Below are positions 1 through 25,995 of a stretch of 64,000 nucleotides of DNA, in pieces. The DNA is from Phorcus lineatus. Its lineage: Eukaryota > Mollusca > Gastropoda > Trochida > Trochidae. Positions within the stretch are counted from its first letter, which is position 1. Every line of letters starts with the position of its first letter. The position numbers were made by a program, and so were the translations under genes. The stretch spans positions 41,216,630 to 41,280,629 of the forward strand of contig OV121087.1 of assembly GCA_921293015.1 (NCBI GenBank), in the 5' to 3' direction. The notes beneath the pieces were generated by a model. The model did no database searches. It saw only the letters and a program-made list of their open reading frames with translations, and was not told the DNA's origin.

Positions 1-841
1 AACAAATTTTGTAGAATATGCAGGTCTGATATCCTCCTTGAAAACTTCTTTAAAAAGAAACTCGATCAATATTAGTAAACAAACAGATTTGCCTTTCATG
101 CCCCCAAACTTAGAAATACTATTTAAGGTTACCAAAGGATGTAGTATATTTTATAACAAACTTCAATTCAGTGAAATTACGGATCAAAAATTGCCTTATC
201 AACGTAAATGGGAAAACGATTTAAATTCAGAGTTCAGTTACAATCAATGGAAAGCGTATAATACTATACCTTTTCGAACAAACTATAGTGCAAAACATAG
301 ATGGTTTCAATATCGTATACTACATAGAATTCTTACAACAAACAAAGATCTCGTCAGATACAAAATCATTGAATCACCACTTTGTACATTCTGTAACGTT
401 GAAATGGAATCAATTATTCACCTTATATACGAATGCAAATTTGTAAAAAAGTTGTGGCATGATCTACTCAAATGGATTGAAGAGAAAACAGGTACCCTTT
501 TGAACTTAAATGTTGAAACAATTATTCTTGGATTCACAGAGAGAAGAAACGATGTTCTAAATTTCATATTTTTATTAACAAAAGAGTATATCTATTCTAG
601 AAAACTAGCAAACATATTACCTACATTACCAGGTTCGAAACCTATATTAAATTATAATTATCAATTACACAAATCAAATACTTACACGGAATGTAAATAT
701 GATAAATTTATCACATTTTGGTCATCTTGCCACAACTTGTTTATTTAACTTGAATATGTTTATCTGGTCTGTTTATATATGAAATTAATGTGTATGTAAA
801 TGCTGTACCCTGCCCAAAAAGAAATAAAGTGAAAAAAAAAA
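1..841 (+). mobile_element. Tx1/L1-like LINE, 3' end of ORF2 and 3' UTR
   Basis: The plus frame is open from the window edge to a stop at 746-748, so this is the C-terminal end of a longer protein cut by the edge. It carries the zinc-binding tail typical of L1/Tx1-type reverse transcriptases: a stretch around 'RTNYSAKHRWFQYRILHRIL', then SPLCTFC, then an HLIYEC segment, giving a C-x2-C...H-x4-C pattern. A short 3' UTR follows with AATAAAG and an A-run ending near 841, as expected for a reverse-transcribed 3' end. The lineage is inferred from the tail; the RT and endonuclease domains lie outside the window. It is a different family from the LINE at 6298-9811. Confidence 0.75.
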
Positions 842-1664
842 ATAGTTCAGCCGTTAGCCGTTTTCAGCGGTCCATATTTTGTCCGTTTTGTGCACAGCTG
901 ACCAAACGTGCAAACCAACAGCCTGAAGATTTTCTTTGTTGATGGCAAGTCAATTGTAGATTTGTGTATAATTATTTATTTGCCTCGATAGAAATCTTAA
1001 GTGAAAGCTTATCTTCTCATACATGTATGTCTTAAAACCGAAAAAGCCTGATATAGTGCGTTAAACTATGTTCCCGATAGACTAAGAACCAAGGTATCGT
1101 ATGTTCGGACTTGCAAGATACCTTTTAAGAGTGACGGACGTTTATTTAAACTTTTGTTACAAAAAGCGAAAAATAGGTGAAGATATAATGATTTGCATAA
1201 GATTAAATGCTTGTAATGACAACTATTAAACACTATAAATTGATGATACAACCGATGGAACAGAAATGCAAGATAAATGGTATTTGGTTAATGAACGGGA
1301 AATTGCTGCTGTCCTACCTGTCTCTATCCCCGTCATGGCGTATTCGGGACAATCATCACCCCCGTCAACCGAAATGTTTTGTACATACTCCAACGCTTCG
1401 TAGCTACTGTTTGTTTGAAAGTATCTGGTAAGGGAAACTGAAGCGAAAGATGTGAATGGAAAGAGAATGTTTATTTATCATCATCATATTTGTGGAAGAA
1501 TGACAAAGAAAACATATATTCAGTGTAGACACCCACCCAAAACTGTGTTCCACAGGAGATATCACAACATCAAGCATTATTTCCAAAGAGATATCGTTTT
1601 GGCAGTAGATTTTAAACAATGCCCTGCTAGAATCAAGCATATGATTAATAATTGTTTTATATCG
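842..1664. other. non-coding stretch, nothing recognised
   Basis: Between the LINE tail and the palindromic repeat I see only short open frames without recognisable domains. Further exons of the minus-strand VWA7-like gene could lie here or further left, but none could be read with splice sites. Confidence 0.4.
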
Positions 1665-1950
1665 TGAAGTAATGACATCACAATGCTAGGATGTAATAAA
1701 CATGGCGACGTCAAACCGATATAACATCACCGCAATGAGAGTCTTAGGGTAGTGCAGTGTTCAGAAATGTACATTTATTGTGGAATATAATGAAAAATGA
1801 TTTTGGATGATAAATAGAATCTCATCCTCGTGTCCTCTGATATCAAATTTACCAACACTCGTTGATATAAGCCAAATATCCAAGGCTTGATATCGTGTTG
1901 GTATAATTGATACCAGAAGACACTCGGGTGAGATTCTCTGTATCCATATT
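1665..1950 (-). repeat. palindromic-head, TGACGT-tail interspersed repeat, copy A
   Basis: Reading the minus strand, an imperfect hairpin (about 1809-1946; arms share GTGTC..CTGATATCA and GGGTGAGATTCT) is followed by a tail (about 1668-1808) with several TGACGT/TGATGTCA-like words. The same order occurs on the plus strand at 46735-47042, where the arms and tail match over most of their length. It contains no coding capacity and looks like a non-autonomous DNA element. The superfamily is unknown. Confidence 0.65.
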
Positions 1951-2358
1951 ATCTCCAGTTGAATGCCAATTGGTTTTGTAGAAGTTTATTAAAGGTTTAC
2001 TATGCCATCATTCAAAACGTGGGGGACATGCCAATAAGACTTGTGTACAGTTACAATGGCAATGGTTTCTTAGGCCAGGGGTACATATCTCAGCACGATG
2101 TGGGTGTAGAGAACAATTCTTTTGCAGAAGGTAACTTCATTCATTTGAACAACACATACATCAACATACATTTCAGAACATGTAATGATAACTACTTATC
2201 CGTTTGTAATTATATTCAACCATATTATATAGAAGAGGTTGATGTAGACATATTGAGAAATCTTCACACTCGTACTATTTCGCAGATCCTTCTCATGATA
2301 TGGTAGTTGACTATACTAAGATTTTGAGCACTGAGGGACACATAGACATTGTCCTCAC

Positions 2359-14954
<12,596 letters not shown>

Positions 14955-16316
14955 GGTGAGGATCTGAATGCGGGAGGAGACAAAGCGTTGCTTTAAATGT
15001 GTGTAGATTACTTCCTTGTTAAAAGAGTCTAGACGTTTCATGGATGAGTTGCTTCCTCGTCGACTCTCGTAAAATTACAGCAATTATCTCTCGGGTAGGT
15101 GTTTTGGTAGGTAGTTCAATTTGAATAAACTATTTAATAAAGCGTTAAAATCTTTGAAGTTTAAGATGTCGGGTACATGGGAAAAGTTTGTTTTGAAAAG
15201 GGTTTTTTTCTGTCCTGATACTTTGCTTTATATTTAGAATGGGTCAGAGATAACATCGTGAAATTAAAACAGATTTTTCACGTGAAATGCCATTTAAAGA
15301 GACAGTGTACCTCTTTTAACATATTAACAAACGAATATTAGTTACTTGAACTTTGGGTTATTTAACCAAGTTAGTGTTTCAAACGCTAAAGGACAAAAGG
15401 ACTCGATTTACTGGACGTATAATCGTAATACGGTTTAGTTACAAACAAGTTCGATATTATTATGTTTACAAACTGTACGACACATCACCATCATCACTAC
15501 AATAAACGCTGACAAAGGGATTTTCTCGAAAATTAATTACATACTATTTTCATGATATTGTTTTATGTATTGACCATCTGTTGATAAGAATAAAATGACA
15601 AAAATTGATTTTAAAGAAAACTTTAGGTGCTGTTTGATGTTTTGTTATAAGAGGCAGGAAACAAACAAAAATGTTGAATTGTGGGTAGGTGTATATAAGA
15701 AATGAACACAAGATAATCTATCTTAGGGATAGATCAATTGTAAAACTCTGACATATCATTCATAACATGTTGTCAACAGTTACTGTAAACCAGAACACAG
15801 GTTCTTGATTAAAATGTTTAGTTAACTGTCTAGAACAGTTAACCTAAGAGTAATTTATAATTATGGAATATAGCGGCGTCTTGTGTTGCATACGTTTTTA
15901 TTTACCAGTTTGATATTGAAAATAGACAAAATTGGTATTATTGTTCTGTCACGTTACATAATGGAATTCTTAGTTTAAAAGAACATGTGTGATCAGCTGT
16001 CCAAATACTTAAGTCTAAGAAAACAATCCCCTTTACAGAAGATCGTCGTGGTATATACCATATTACCACGTGCTACATGTATGTATCGGGTAGATTTTTT
16101 GTAAAGAATGAGGAAGTTGGGTTAATAGGTCAGGCGTCAACCATGATCATGATGGAACGAGATTCCATTTGCTGCTCTTATAAATAGAATTTAGTTGACA
16201 ACGTACATGTACGCGTATTGAGGACGACGAACAATGAACGAAGCAAGTTAAGGTACAGATCTCGAGTTGATATCGTAAGTCGCTTTTAATAAAAGTCCTT
16301 TAACAACTCATTTGGA
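14955..16316. other. upstream region of the VWA7-like gene
   Basis: It should hold the 5' UTR and promoter of the minus-strand gene. A TAAATATAAAGC word on the minus strand near 15216-15227 could be a TATA element, but I cannot fix a start site. Confidence 0.3.
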
Positions 16317-17200
16317 ACAATATTCTTAAGAATTGAAAAATATTGTAATTCAAGATGTGAAAACCTGATCTTAGGGAAATATGTAAAATTTTAGAGATTT
16401 GTCACATAGTTGTTATGAAACGTATATTATTAACTGCTAATCCCATCCCCAAGTAATCCCTAAGAAATAATCCATTAGCAGTTGTCAAGTAACATTGTGT
16501 TGACAACTGAGTCTGTTTATTATTTAAGACCCAGGTTTGACTGTAGAGGAAAGTTCGATTCTCAGCCATCGTCCTGGAGAGAGAGTTGAGTCTCAGCCAG
16601 GACTCAGCCATGGGCTGGTGACAGCCATAGCCAGCCATGTGAGAAAGGACGAGCTGGGCGTCGTGAGGGTGCCCAGGGAAAGCGGGCTGGAAGTGTCGAC
16701 AGCCAGATTGGTAGAAAGTACTTGGAGGAAATAAAAGCCAAGAAAATACACGTCTCGTCTTCTTGTTGAATCTTACGAAGTGTGTGTCTGCTGATTGTGC
16801 TACAGATTTGCGACTTAGATATAACGATGCTTCATCAGATTATTACCGGACGGTAATTCTTAAAGGCACACTAACCAATCCAATTCCCTAACATATAAAA
16901 TGTAACAAATGAAAAATAGTGTAATGGAAGTTGTGAAAACCTGATGTTAGTTAAAATTATGTAAAATTTGAGAGATTTGCGACTTCGAAATAACGATGCT
17001 TCATCAGATTATTACCGGACGGTAATTCTTAAAGGCACACTATCACATCCAATTCCCTAACATATAAAATGTAACAACTGAAATATAGTGTAATGGAAGT
17101 TGTGAAAACCTGGTGTTAGATAAAAGTATGTTGAATATTGGATGTTGTCTGCTTCATTAGAATTTCTTAAAAGCACACTTACACATAGTGTCCCTCAAAT
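16317..17200 (+). repeat. 169-bp tandem repeat, two full and two partial units
   Basis: Full units at 16805-16973 and 16974-17142 are nearly identical. A partial unit from 16317 ends at the solo LTR, and a degraded one follows to about 17200. Each full unit has an internal palindrome ATTACCGGACGGTAAT and the words GTTGTGAAAACCTG and GATTTGCGACTT. Confidence 0.85.
16396..16808 (+). mobile_element. solo LTR (probable Gypsy-type), with 4-bp target duplication
   Basis: A 405-bp block (16400-16804) starts TGTCACATAG and ends GTGCTACA, the TG...CA ends of a long terminal repeat. It is flanked by GATT on both sides (16396-16399, 16805-16808). It splits the tandem repeat exactly at a GATTTG site whose intact version is present in the next unit. 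It has an AATAAAAG word near its 3' part (about 16730), giving the plus orientation. No internal retroelement sequence is present, so it is a fossil left by LTR-LTR recombination. The Gypsy assignment is inference from the short duplication and the ends. Confidence 0.7.
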
Positions 17201-18059
17201 ATACAAGAGAAATTCGATCATGCGATCAACTTATAATTATAAGGGAAGTTACCATATTATTTATTTCAAACTGTGCATGGTTTTGTCATGTAACCAGAAT
17301 GAGAAACCAATCTTGTTTACTAAAAAGGCGAATAAACATTTATATATAAGCTAAGACCTTACCTGGTAAACGTAATCCTCAAAAAAAGAAAAATTTACCG
17401 TTAAAGGGTCCTAGTAAAAGAATCTTCTCTTCATAATTTGTTGTACTGTTAATATAATCGTTCAAATGTACATCGTATGAAACAATGATATTTTAATTGA
17501 ATGCATAATAAGAATAAAGCATGAATTTACCTCACACTATCATATCCATATTCATTTAAGATATGCGTCTTAAACGAACTGACCTACAGCTCAACATATT
17601 TTCTTCACAAATGCGCCTTTGTTTAACGAGTGACCTTGTTCAGTTACATAAATGCATAATGTCAGTCTATGTTTTGCTCGCAGTTGCACTCAAATGTAAC
17701 CCTTCACAATAAACCATGCACTGTTGGAGCGACACCTGGTTACTGCTTGTCAGTGTAAAGCATTTGTAATATGTACAGCTGCATACAAAAAGTTGGTTCA
17801 CTTATCTAAGTATCCTTGTACAAATATCATGTAATTCGGCATGTCTTGGGGCATCGTAGCAGGTCTTTATTTTTTTGCATTCATATTGAAAGTCAAATGA
17901 GAGTTATCAAATATTGGATCAAACTTATTAGAATGCCTGATTATCTCAACGCTCACCAATTCTACAACTATTTTCACCATTAGATGATCGTGGAAAACAT
18001 TCATGTGCATCAGATGTTAGAAATATCTTATTTTCAAGTGGATTTTAAATCAAGACGTC
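17201..18059. other. no supported gene
   Basis: AT-rich, with only short open frames and no recognised repeat. Confidence 0.4.
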
Positions 18060-18590
18060 GGTGATGGAGAAATATTTTTGTCAATGTTTAAGCAACGAAT
18101 AAGAAAAATACTTATTCAGAATTAGTCCGATACAGTTAATTCATCAATTTTTAAAAGTCATTATTCCCGTTGTAAATCAGTGTTCGGATCGGAAAAGTAT
18201 ATTAGTGTTCTGTAAATTTAGAATTTAACTCCACTCCTTTAAAATACAGACGTTTAGAAACGATAACAATACAGTAGATGATTTGTCATGTTCATATTGT
18301 TCTTCTGGTAAAACGGAAGACGAATTTCATATATTGTTAGTTTGCGACGATTTTCAACCTGTCGTAAGAAGTATTTAAATTGTATCAATGTAACATATCA
18401 AACGATGTATAATCTGTTAAATTCAAACAATGCTGATATCATAAAATCTGTCGCAACTTTTATAAAACAATTGCTGTCCATTTTAAAATCTCGAGTTCAA
18501 CCTTTGTCTATGTCACGAGATCAAAGTCTGTCATATGTAATTGTACTTTGGGCCGCTGGGCCTTTAATACTGAATAAACCTGTTTGTTTA
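18060..18590 (+). pseudogene. decayed CR1-like LINE, C-terminal end and tail
   Basis: Interrupted frames resemble the end of the LINE at 6298-9811: an IQNxSDTVN segment, NTVDDLSCSYCSSGKTEDEF with HILLVC (zinc tail), then KYLNCINV and an IKSVATFIK helix. It ends with GGCCGCTGGGCC and AATACTGAATAAACC, a tail of the same design as that LINE (GGCC hairpin, then AATAAA). At least two frame breaks are visible, so it is an old 5'-truncated copy. Confidence 0.75.
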
Positions 18591-21500
18591 TTTTTTGTAG
18601 CTCCGTTGGAGCTAGAGAGAGTAATTTAGCATTTTACTATGAGACCTTTCTGCTTTTTATTAGTGTTTACTATCGGATATCTTCTTTTAAATCAACTTTG
18701 ACCTTGCTGTCCAGAACATCCATTCATAAAAGAATCCTTTTCATTATTGATATCAGGACTTTTGTGCAAAAGAGTCCTGAAAACTAAAACCGAGACACTT
18801 TCGAAACATAAAGTCTGTGAGTCAGCCCAATGGTTTTTATGACTGAATGAAGTGTCGTAAAATCCCATTCCATAGGGCTAAATTGATTTGGTAACACCGA
18901 TAGAAATTACACAATATTTATATGGGTTGAAAAGTTTCAAATACTGCACACAGAAAATTTAAACTTTGTTTCTATTATATTTACTAAATCAACAACAACA
19001 TGGCCAATAATAAAGAAAGCAAATATATTGACAGAAATTGGACATTAATAAACATAAACATCTTACTCAAATTGCTCATTTATTCATCTTAGGCACACAA
19101 TGTAGAGATGACTTCTTGGCGAGTAAAATACGAATATGTACCGAGGTATGGATGTTGTTGACAAATATAAACTATTTCTTTAACGTACTTACTTATTTGC
19201 TAGCATATTCTATTAATAGAAAACGATGGGAATGTTAAACCAATGATCCCATGATATGGTCAATTATTACATACTGCAGAGAAAGATTTGCACATTTTAT
19301 TTATTCTATTCTTGATTTCAAGGATATATCTACCTAAGGATTTTTTTTTCCATAATGGCTAAAAGTAAATATTGACACCCAAAATCATTGATCAATAATC
19401 TCCTTCAGATCATCTTTGTCATAATAAAAGATAGCTTTATTTGTTGCTATGCTCTCGTAGTGATACGATATTTAAAACATTTTTTTATCTTTATTTTTGT
19501 GTGTTTCTTATTCGTCATGTCAAAATGAGCCAGTTGCCCAAATGACACTGACCTCATTAATCTCTAAACGCGGTAAACTCTACGATAATTTTCTACAAAT
19601 CTGCTCTGTGGTGTAGATACATGTATATCGGAACGTTTAGGCTCGCGGATCGAATATTTAGGACGGACTGACAAAATTTTGACACTTACCGTTTCTCAGA
19701 GATAAAATGACCTTGAAAATAAAAAAGATCGTTTGTTTACCTGCTTAAATTTTTTAAAAGACTTTTTATGGCTCTCGTTTGAAAAATAACGTACAGTGAA
19801 TATCCGCTTTTGCAGTATCAGTTGTAGAAGGTCTACCTTTCTTAAAGGTGCATAGTCACGTACTTAGAAGGAAATATTTTAATCTTACTACGATAAATTA
19901 TCAACATCAAAAAACATTATCACATGCATTTTCGTAAATCTTATTCATAAAATGAGGAACCAAGCAGGAAGTTTCGTAAAATCCTTTGTATGTTTGAATC
20001 TGACACGTACGTTGCTGTTTGGCAAGTTGTACTACGGTTAACAGCGCATCCAAAAAGGATCTGCGTTTTAACGGTGGGATTTAATTGTATAAACTTATGT
20101 AAATTAGAAACGATAACTCAAGCAAACCCACCGAAAGAACTTACTTTGTTTATATCTCCACTGTGTCCTTGTTAAAATATATACAATTTCTTTTGGGAGC
20201 GTTATTATTATTGTTCGTACAAACAACAACTCTGAAAAAGCTCTCGATCTCTTGGGATTAGAGTTCATTTACCTATGTGTTGCGCACATGTAACATATTT
20301 CAGAGTCAGTTTTGAACCAAAAATGTTTAAGAACAGTAGTCCATGTAGCATTATTAACCATTTTTGAGAAAGCACGTTATATACGTTAATTAAAACAGAG
20401 GCTGCTATCTCCAAAGGATATCATTTGAGGAACCACTATGGTAAAATAACGTACTAGGATACTATTATCTAGAATGAAATATTTCCTGAAAAATGAGTGT
20501 CAGGTAAAATTTAGCGAAACTTCATGGAGAATATTGTGAAAATCTACAATTACACGTTTTCATGTACATATCAGACAAGTTAGGTATATGTGTAACCGTT
20601 TAAAACATAGCGTCTTGAAAGCTTTATAGAAGCCCTATGTAGAGCCAAATATTGCTGCCCTTATCATTTTTCATATTTCACATTCCCGATTACGTTTGAA
20701 TTACTTCGAGCTTTAAAGTTAACAATATGTATTTTCTAAACAACCTAAAGACCATGTCATTTTGGAGTTTCAGGCTGAGAATAGTGCCCAATTTTTTCAA
20801 AAAATCATTGATATATGTTATATTATATCATTAATAAATCTACTTTCATTGATCTTTTCGCAAACTTATAGCAATAGAAAACTAATCTGCATAAAAGTCC
20901 TTAAATATTGTTTTTATTTTAACCCCCCCTTAAAAAACGCAGACTAACACGGATCTCGAAACAGCAATATCTTTGAAGCGTCGGGCAAATCACTCGGTGA
21001 AGATAAGCTGTTTTCCAAGTATAGAGAAAATCAAACATTATGTTGAAAATGTTCCCATTGAGACGTCGTAAAACATTAAATGTTAGTAAAAATAGAGAGT
21101 ATAAACGCTTCAGAACATGGTCATTTCATGGTTTTCTTTAGGGACATGGTTATGTATTTTTGTTTTTTGGGGGGCATAATAGAACATTGTTCCGCGGATA
21201 AGAATGGTAGAAAGATATTTTACCAACAATGTAACACACCACTCTTATATTCAATACTTAAGCATTATAGCGGTAATCATGTAACCAATACTGGAAATAA
21301 GCTTAGATCATAAAGGACCACAGAGTATGTTGTTACAAATTAAAAAAATCATTGCCAATCTATATCGTAGAAAGATCTACACATACATTTTCGCAAAAAT
21401 TTCAACGAAGTTTCCAAAATCATTAATAGATATAGTTTATTATGTCCTGCAAAAAGCATCGTTTTCGTAATCGTCGCTTAATACAAAACAAGACAACAAT

Positions 21501-22735
21501 GATAGGACTGAAAAGAAAAGCGGGATACGGTCAAAGATGGTAAAAATGGTGATTTACATTTAAGATTTGATTGATAAATCGCTTGAGCACATGGCGAAAA
21601 TTGGTTCGACGCACATTACTTATTTTGTTTCGACCAAGGCAAGTTACTTGATTTACTTGTAATGAGCGCCCGATGTTATCTTCCAAATTTTCTTTAAGTG
21701 ATGGGTATACTCTTGTAACCTTTCCAGTATCCAGAGAGTCAGTTCAGCTAATTAGAGGAGTTCTGTCCTCCCACAACCGATTCAATTGTAGTTTCCCAGT
21801 CTTAATTAGAATAAAGAATTTTTAAAATTCGTTTTTAAGATATCAAATCAATACAAAATTATTCTTTGTTTATGTGTCAGTTTCAAGAATATGTCCTTAT
21901 AAAGTGTATATGACAAATTAAAATCAATTTTATCTTCTATTCTTCCTTATGACTATAACCTAAGATGACAAGGAAAGTAAATCCGCCTTATGACATCACG
22001 ATTCAGTAACGCCCGCAAGACGAGAAGGCGTCTTTGGAATACAATTACATCGAATTATCATCATATTTACACTATTTCTCACATAGCATGTAGTAGTTGA
22101 AATATTTACCTAACTATTGATATCCTTTTTTTGTGTATTAAGAAAAATGTTAAAGAAATAATATTAGAAACACTAGCATTCTCTTTGATTACTATTTAGT
22201 GGAGTGTAAGTCAAAACATCCTCAAAGTCATTAAGTATTGAAATGATAATGAATATCCAACGTACAAAGAATATATCATAATGATAATCATGGTAATCAT
22301 GATCTTGTTAGAATTCATATAGTCCTTGTAAACATAGTACGCGCACGATTTTCTGTATTTATCGTAATATCAATTGTTCTATAAATAATCAAATTATTTT
22401 TTTATTTCATTATTTCAATGAAGGTTTTTATAACTAGCTAGAGCAAACGTAGACAGAAATAGGAATTAATGTAAGCCCAGTTAAAACCATTTGATGCAAT
22501 TTTCATTTCATTTGGCCAATAACCACGTTGGGGACACGTATCAAATCTTGGCTATCGTTTTCCATGATTAAACAATTGAAATCTCTATTCCTAATGGTAA
22601 AATACTGAAGTATGCATATGCTGTGCCCTGCGCACAATTCCTTTAATTGCCCATTCCTGGAGAGTAGGCAAGTATTAGGAGATAATCCAGTAGGATATAA
22701 CTTATACGAATTGCTATATTCTTATTCTTTCCAGG
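18591..22735. other. long gene-free stretch
   Basis: About 4 kb of AT-rich sequence. Short frames on both strands lack domains or splice context. I see no repeat family member I can name. Confidence 0.4.
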
Positions 22736-22737
22736 CA

Positions 22738-22769
22738 ATATATATATATTATATATATATATATATTCG
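22738..22769. repeat. AT microsatellite
   Basis: An almost pure TA run of about 30 bases. Confidence 0.9.
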
Positions 22770-22926
22770 ATCAGGAAGTGTTTTATCATTAGACTGACTT
22801 TATTAAGTGCTTTAATTTCGTACCTTGTTTTCTGTAACACTCACAACTCTTCATTACTTATCAAATCAAAGTACAACAAATTGAAGTAATATGATTGTGT
22901 AACAATTATCATACAGTCAGCGGGAC

Positions 22927-23160
22927 TTAGAAACCCAACCAAAATTGCCGGGGACCTGACTGGAATAGGCAATGCTCTCGCCCTATCCATTGGAATTTAG
23001 AGTTGCGGTAATCGTGCACGACGTACTCTGAGCTCTCATGTTTTGAAGAATCAGAAAAGAGAACTCTAGAGCGCCATCTATCGGATTGCGGCGTCTTTGA
23101 TCTTACCCACGTGACACAGGGGCGACACTGGCCGAACAGTAGACTACCTAAACACGTCAA
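22927..23160 (-). pseudogene. possible Tc1/mariner transposase scrap
   Basis: A 77-codon minus-strand frame contains WVRSKTPQSDRWRSRVLFSD. The spacing of the two tryptophans before VLFSD resembles the block around the second catalytic aspartate in Tc1 transposases. The rest of the frame does not match, so this may be a small remnant or chance. Confidence 0.35.
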
Positions 23161-24359
23161 ACGTTTTATCGCTCACGGTCCGGAATCTTGAGAAAACATT
23201 TCATTGACGGGAAACAATAAGAACGATTTAATGCACGACTTACAATGTACTAAGCAGAGAGGACGGACGCCTTACACATTATCACATTGGGGGTCGGGTA
23301 TTGATAAAATGTCTGGCAAAATATCCATTGAGGGTTTGGCCATACCACGTTTCTAGACTGTCCTTGATTCTCTTGAATATTTCTTAGATTTTCTGACCTC
23401 TGAAAGAGGCTTTAAGGTGATAAAAAAGATTTGTAAAAGAAAAAAAAGACTGCATAAAAGTGTCTTAACTTTGTTTATTTATCATCAACCTCAGGGATAT
23501 TAGTCAATTAGTCTAATTAATTAATTCACATTCAGAAGAGCGAGAAGAACGAGAAAGTAGGATTTTAAAAAACAAAATTAGATTAATTTTTCAAATGTTT
23601 TATATCAAAGTATTTCTATGACATGTCATACGTTGATATCATCATTCATTTTAGGTACGGAAATGGATATATTGCTACTTTGTTTTAAAATTGTTTGCTT
23701 TTGCTATTGTCTCGCAAAACCTTTATATTCGTTTTAGTGAGATCAGTTTATTGATCGAAAACATTCTGCTGGCCCTTTATATACTTCTCAAATTACGATT
23801 AAAAAAAGCTTTAACCACACTGTAAAGATCCTTTCACACAAAAATAGAAACTCGAGATAAGTACTTCATTCACTATTCCTTTAGCCAGCAGAGGTAAACA
23901 GTTTTATTCTCAAGTTAATCATTTCAATCTTGTCACGCTAAATTTTTTTAGCTTATTAAATGTATTACTTTTGTACTGAAAATGGTACTCTGTGCTTAAA
24001 CGTGATCGGAGGTGAAAAATGTTTGAAGACGTCAGCTGTCGGGAAAGATTAGCTGGAATTCAATACATTTGACAGATCTTGAGATGTTGACAATCATACT
24101 TGATTTGATAACATTTATCCGTTATCCCCGTCATATGTTATTTGCAATGATTGAAACTTGATTTGTCAGGATAGATGTATATCCACTGAGCCGACAATAG
24201 CTGTGATTTTACCTGTATGAAATCTTGAATACGGACCTTCATGCCGACAAATATTGCAGGTGTAACATCACAATCTTTATGCAGCGAATAACAGCAGCTT
24301 TCTGTTGTTATGTGGTTGTCCTATATCTCTCATCCAAGTATGGGTACATCGTCCCACGC

Positions 24360-24407
24360 ATGGCCTATTCTCACGCCAGTCCCAATGACTGGCTAGAATA
24401 GGCCATT
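24360..24407. repeat. short inverted repeat (hairpin)
   Basis: ATGGCCTATTCT and AGAATAGGCCAT face each other around an inner GCCAGTC/GACTGGC pair, giving an imperfect stem of about 20 bp with a small loop. The role is unknown. Confidence 0.7.
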
Positions 24408-25702
24408 GTTCGTACTCTTCTGTGCTTGTCGCCAAGGCTGCTGCGACGGACCGCGATAGTCCAATGAGAAATGATATGAGAATTACAACTTTTCGCCGAA
24501 GATTGCGCTGGACTCAAAACACAAATTTGAAGGGTTGGCAGAAAGGTTTGAACTAACCAGTGATAGAGACTGGTGTAATCGAAAACAAAGCGGGTGGAAG
24601 ATGGTATTGCCAACATGTTGACTAAGAAAATGCATCATCAATGGCAAATCTTCTAACAAGGTTATCTGTTGCCTATTTTGTTTTCAATTTTGGAAAATAT
24701 TCACATTATTCCTTAATCATTTATATACATATAAATCTACTACGACTATCAGCAGATAGTTTATGTCTATGTCATATGACACGGTAGCTGGTCACGTTGA
24801 TTTTAAGGTTCTCGCTTTTATCAATAAATTCTGTGAATATTCAATGAAATTCATTTCAAATTAAGAATCAAGCTTTGAGTTAAACGTTTATGTCTACCTA
24901 CATGTTATTGGTTATGATTTCAGTTTAAGAAGGTACATGTTTCTCTTGATCATCAGATCATATAGATTGAAAATCATTTTTCCGTTTTGTCAGTATCAAC
25001 ACAGTTTGAACACGTCCCATTCTTTCTTTCTTTTTTAGCTTACCTGTTGTTCAAGCATAACACAGACGTATATAGATATAAAATGTTATTATGTAAGCTT
25101 ATTTTTCCGGCGATCCGATTGGTCGAGAAGCGGTCAGGTGTCAATCGACAGAAAAGCATATTGACTTTACTCCGAGTCCGACCAAAAGTGATATTGACTT
25201 GAAATAGAGATAATGACAACAAACCGTCGTTCAAGACGTCATGTTATTGTTATGGTGACGTCATTTGAACGTCATGTTGAACAATTGATCCATATTGCTG
25301 TTCATAACTGTAGTTTTTTCTTTCCTTTTCGTATATATTTCGAAACATAATAAAACAGTTATGAACTGGTGAATTCGGTCAATACCCGTTTTTATAGACC
25401 CGAGGAAAGCAATATTGACTTCGTCCTCTGTCAGTATTGACCTCATCACAGGTCTATGATTGTATAATATTTACTTGATCCAGCCTATGTTACATTACAG
25501 AGATTGCTTGTAGGTCGTACCTTCCCTTGTAAAACCCGTTTCAACTAGAACAGTAATAAGCAAAACATATAGAATCCTATTCAAGTGTGTGGGTCAATCG
25601 ACGACATTCAAAGATAATAAAGAGTAATTCATAGACGGCCAATAAAATATTTCCCCTGGACTGTGCTCATTATGAATATACTTATCATTCAACACATATA
25701 TA

Positions 25703-25995
25703 GAGGATATTATATGAGTGTCCATGGGATACTATGTTTACGACACGAGTGCTTAATATCAGTATTTCCCGAGCGAGAGCGAGGGATATACTGATATTAA
25801 GGCACGAGTATCGTAAACATAGCATGTCATGGACACTCATATGATATTCTGTTTATAACCGAAGTCGAGAAAGCAAGAAACCTAATCAAAAACAACATCA
25901 AAGCATAGGCATACATGTAGGCCCATTTGGAACACGTCATAGTCGAAATGTGACGTCAAAGCATTGTTTTTGACGTAACGTCACTATGAAAAAAA
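25703..25995 (+). repeat. 148-bp near-perfect palindrome followed by TGACGT-rich tail (element D)
   Basis: Arms of about 70 bp (25703-25773 and 25780-25850) are mostly complementary: GAGTGTCCATG, CTATGTTTACGA, CACGAGT and TTAATATCAGTAT occur in both. The centre is CGAGCGAGAGCGAG. A tail to about 25995 has TGACGTCA and two more TGACGT-type words. Half of the hairpin is shared with 49150-49205. There is no coding capacity. It is probably a non-autonomous DNA transposon. Confidence 0.75.

Noticed and set aside
1959-2306. A 115-codon plus-strand frame opposite the VWA7-like gene
   Set aside because: No domain recognised, no good start or splice sites, and it partly overlaps the sequence next to exon 6. 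Likely chance or an old repeat.
2264-2358. Extension of VWA7 exon 6 past its donor to an in-frame stop
   Set aside because: The residues after FNDPG are not conserved in VWA domains and the donor GTGAGG is good, so this is intron.
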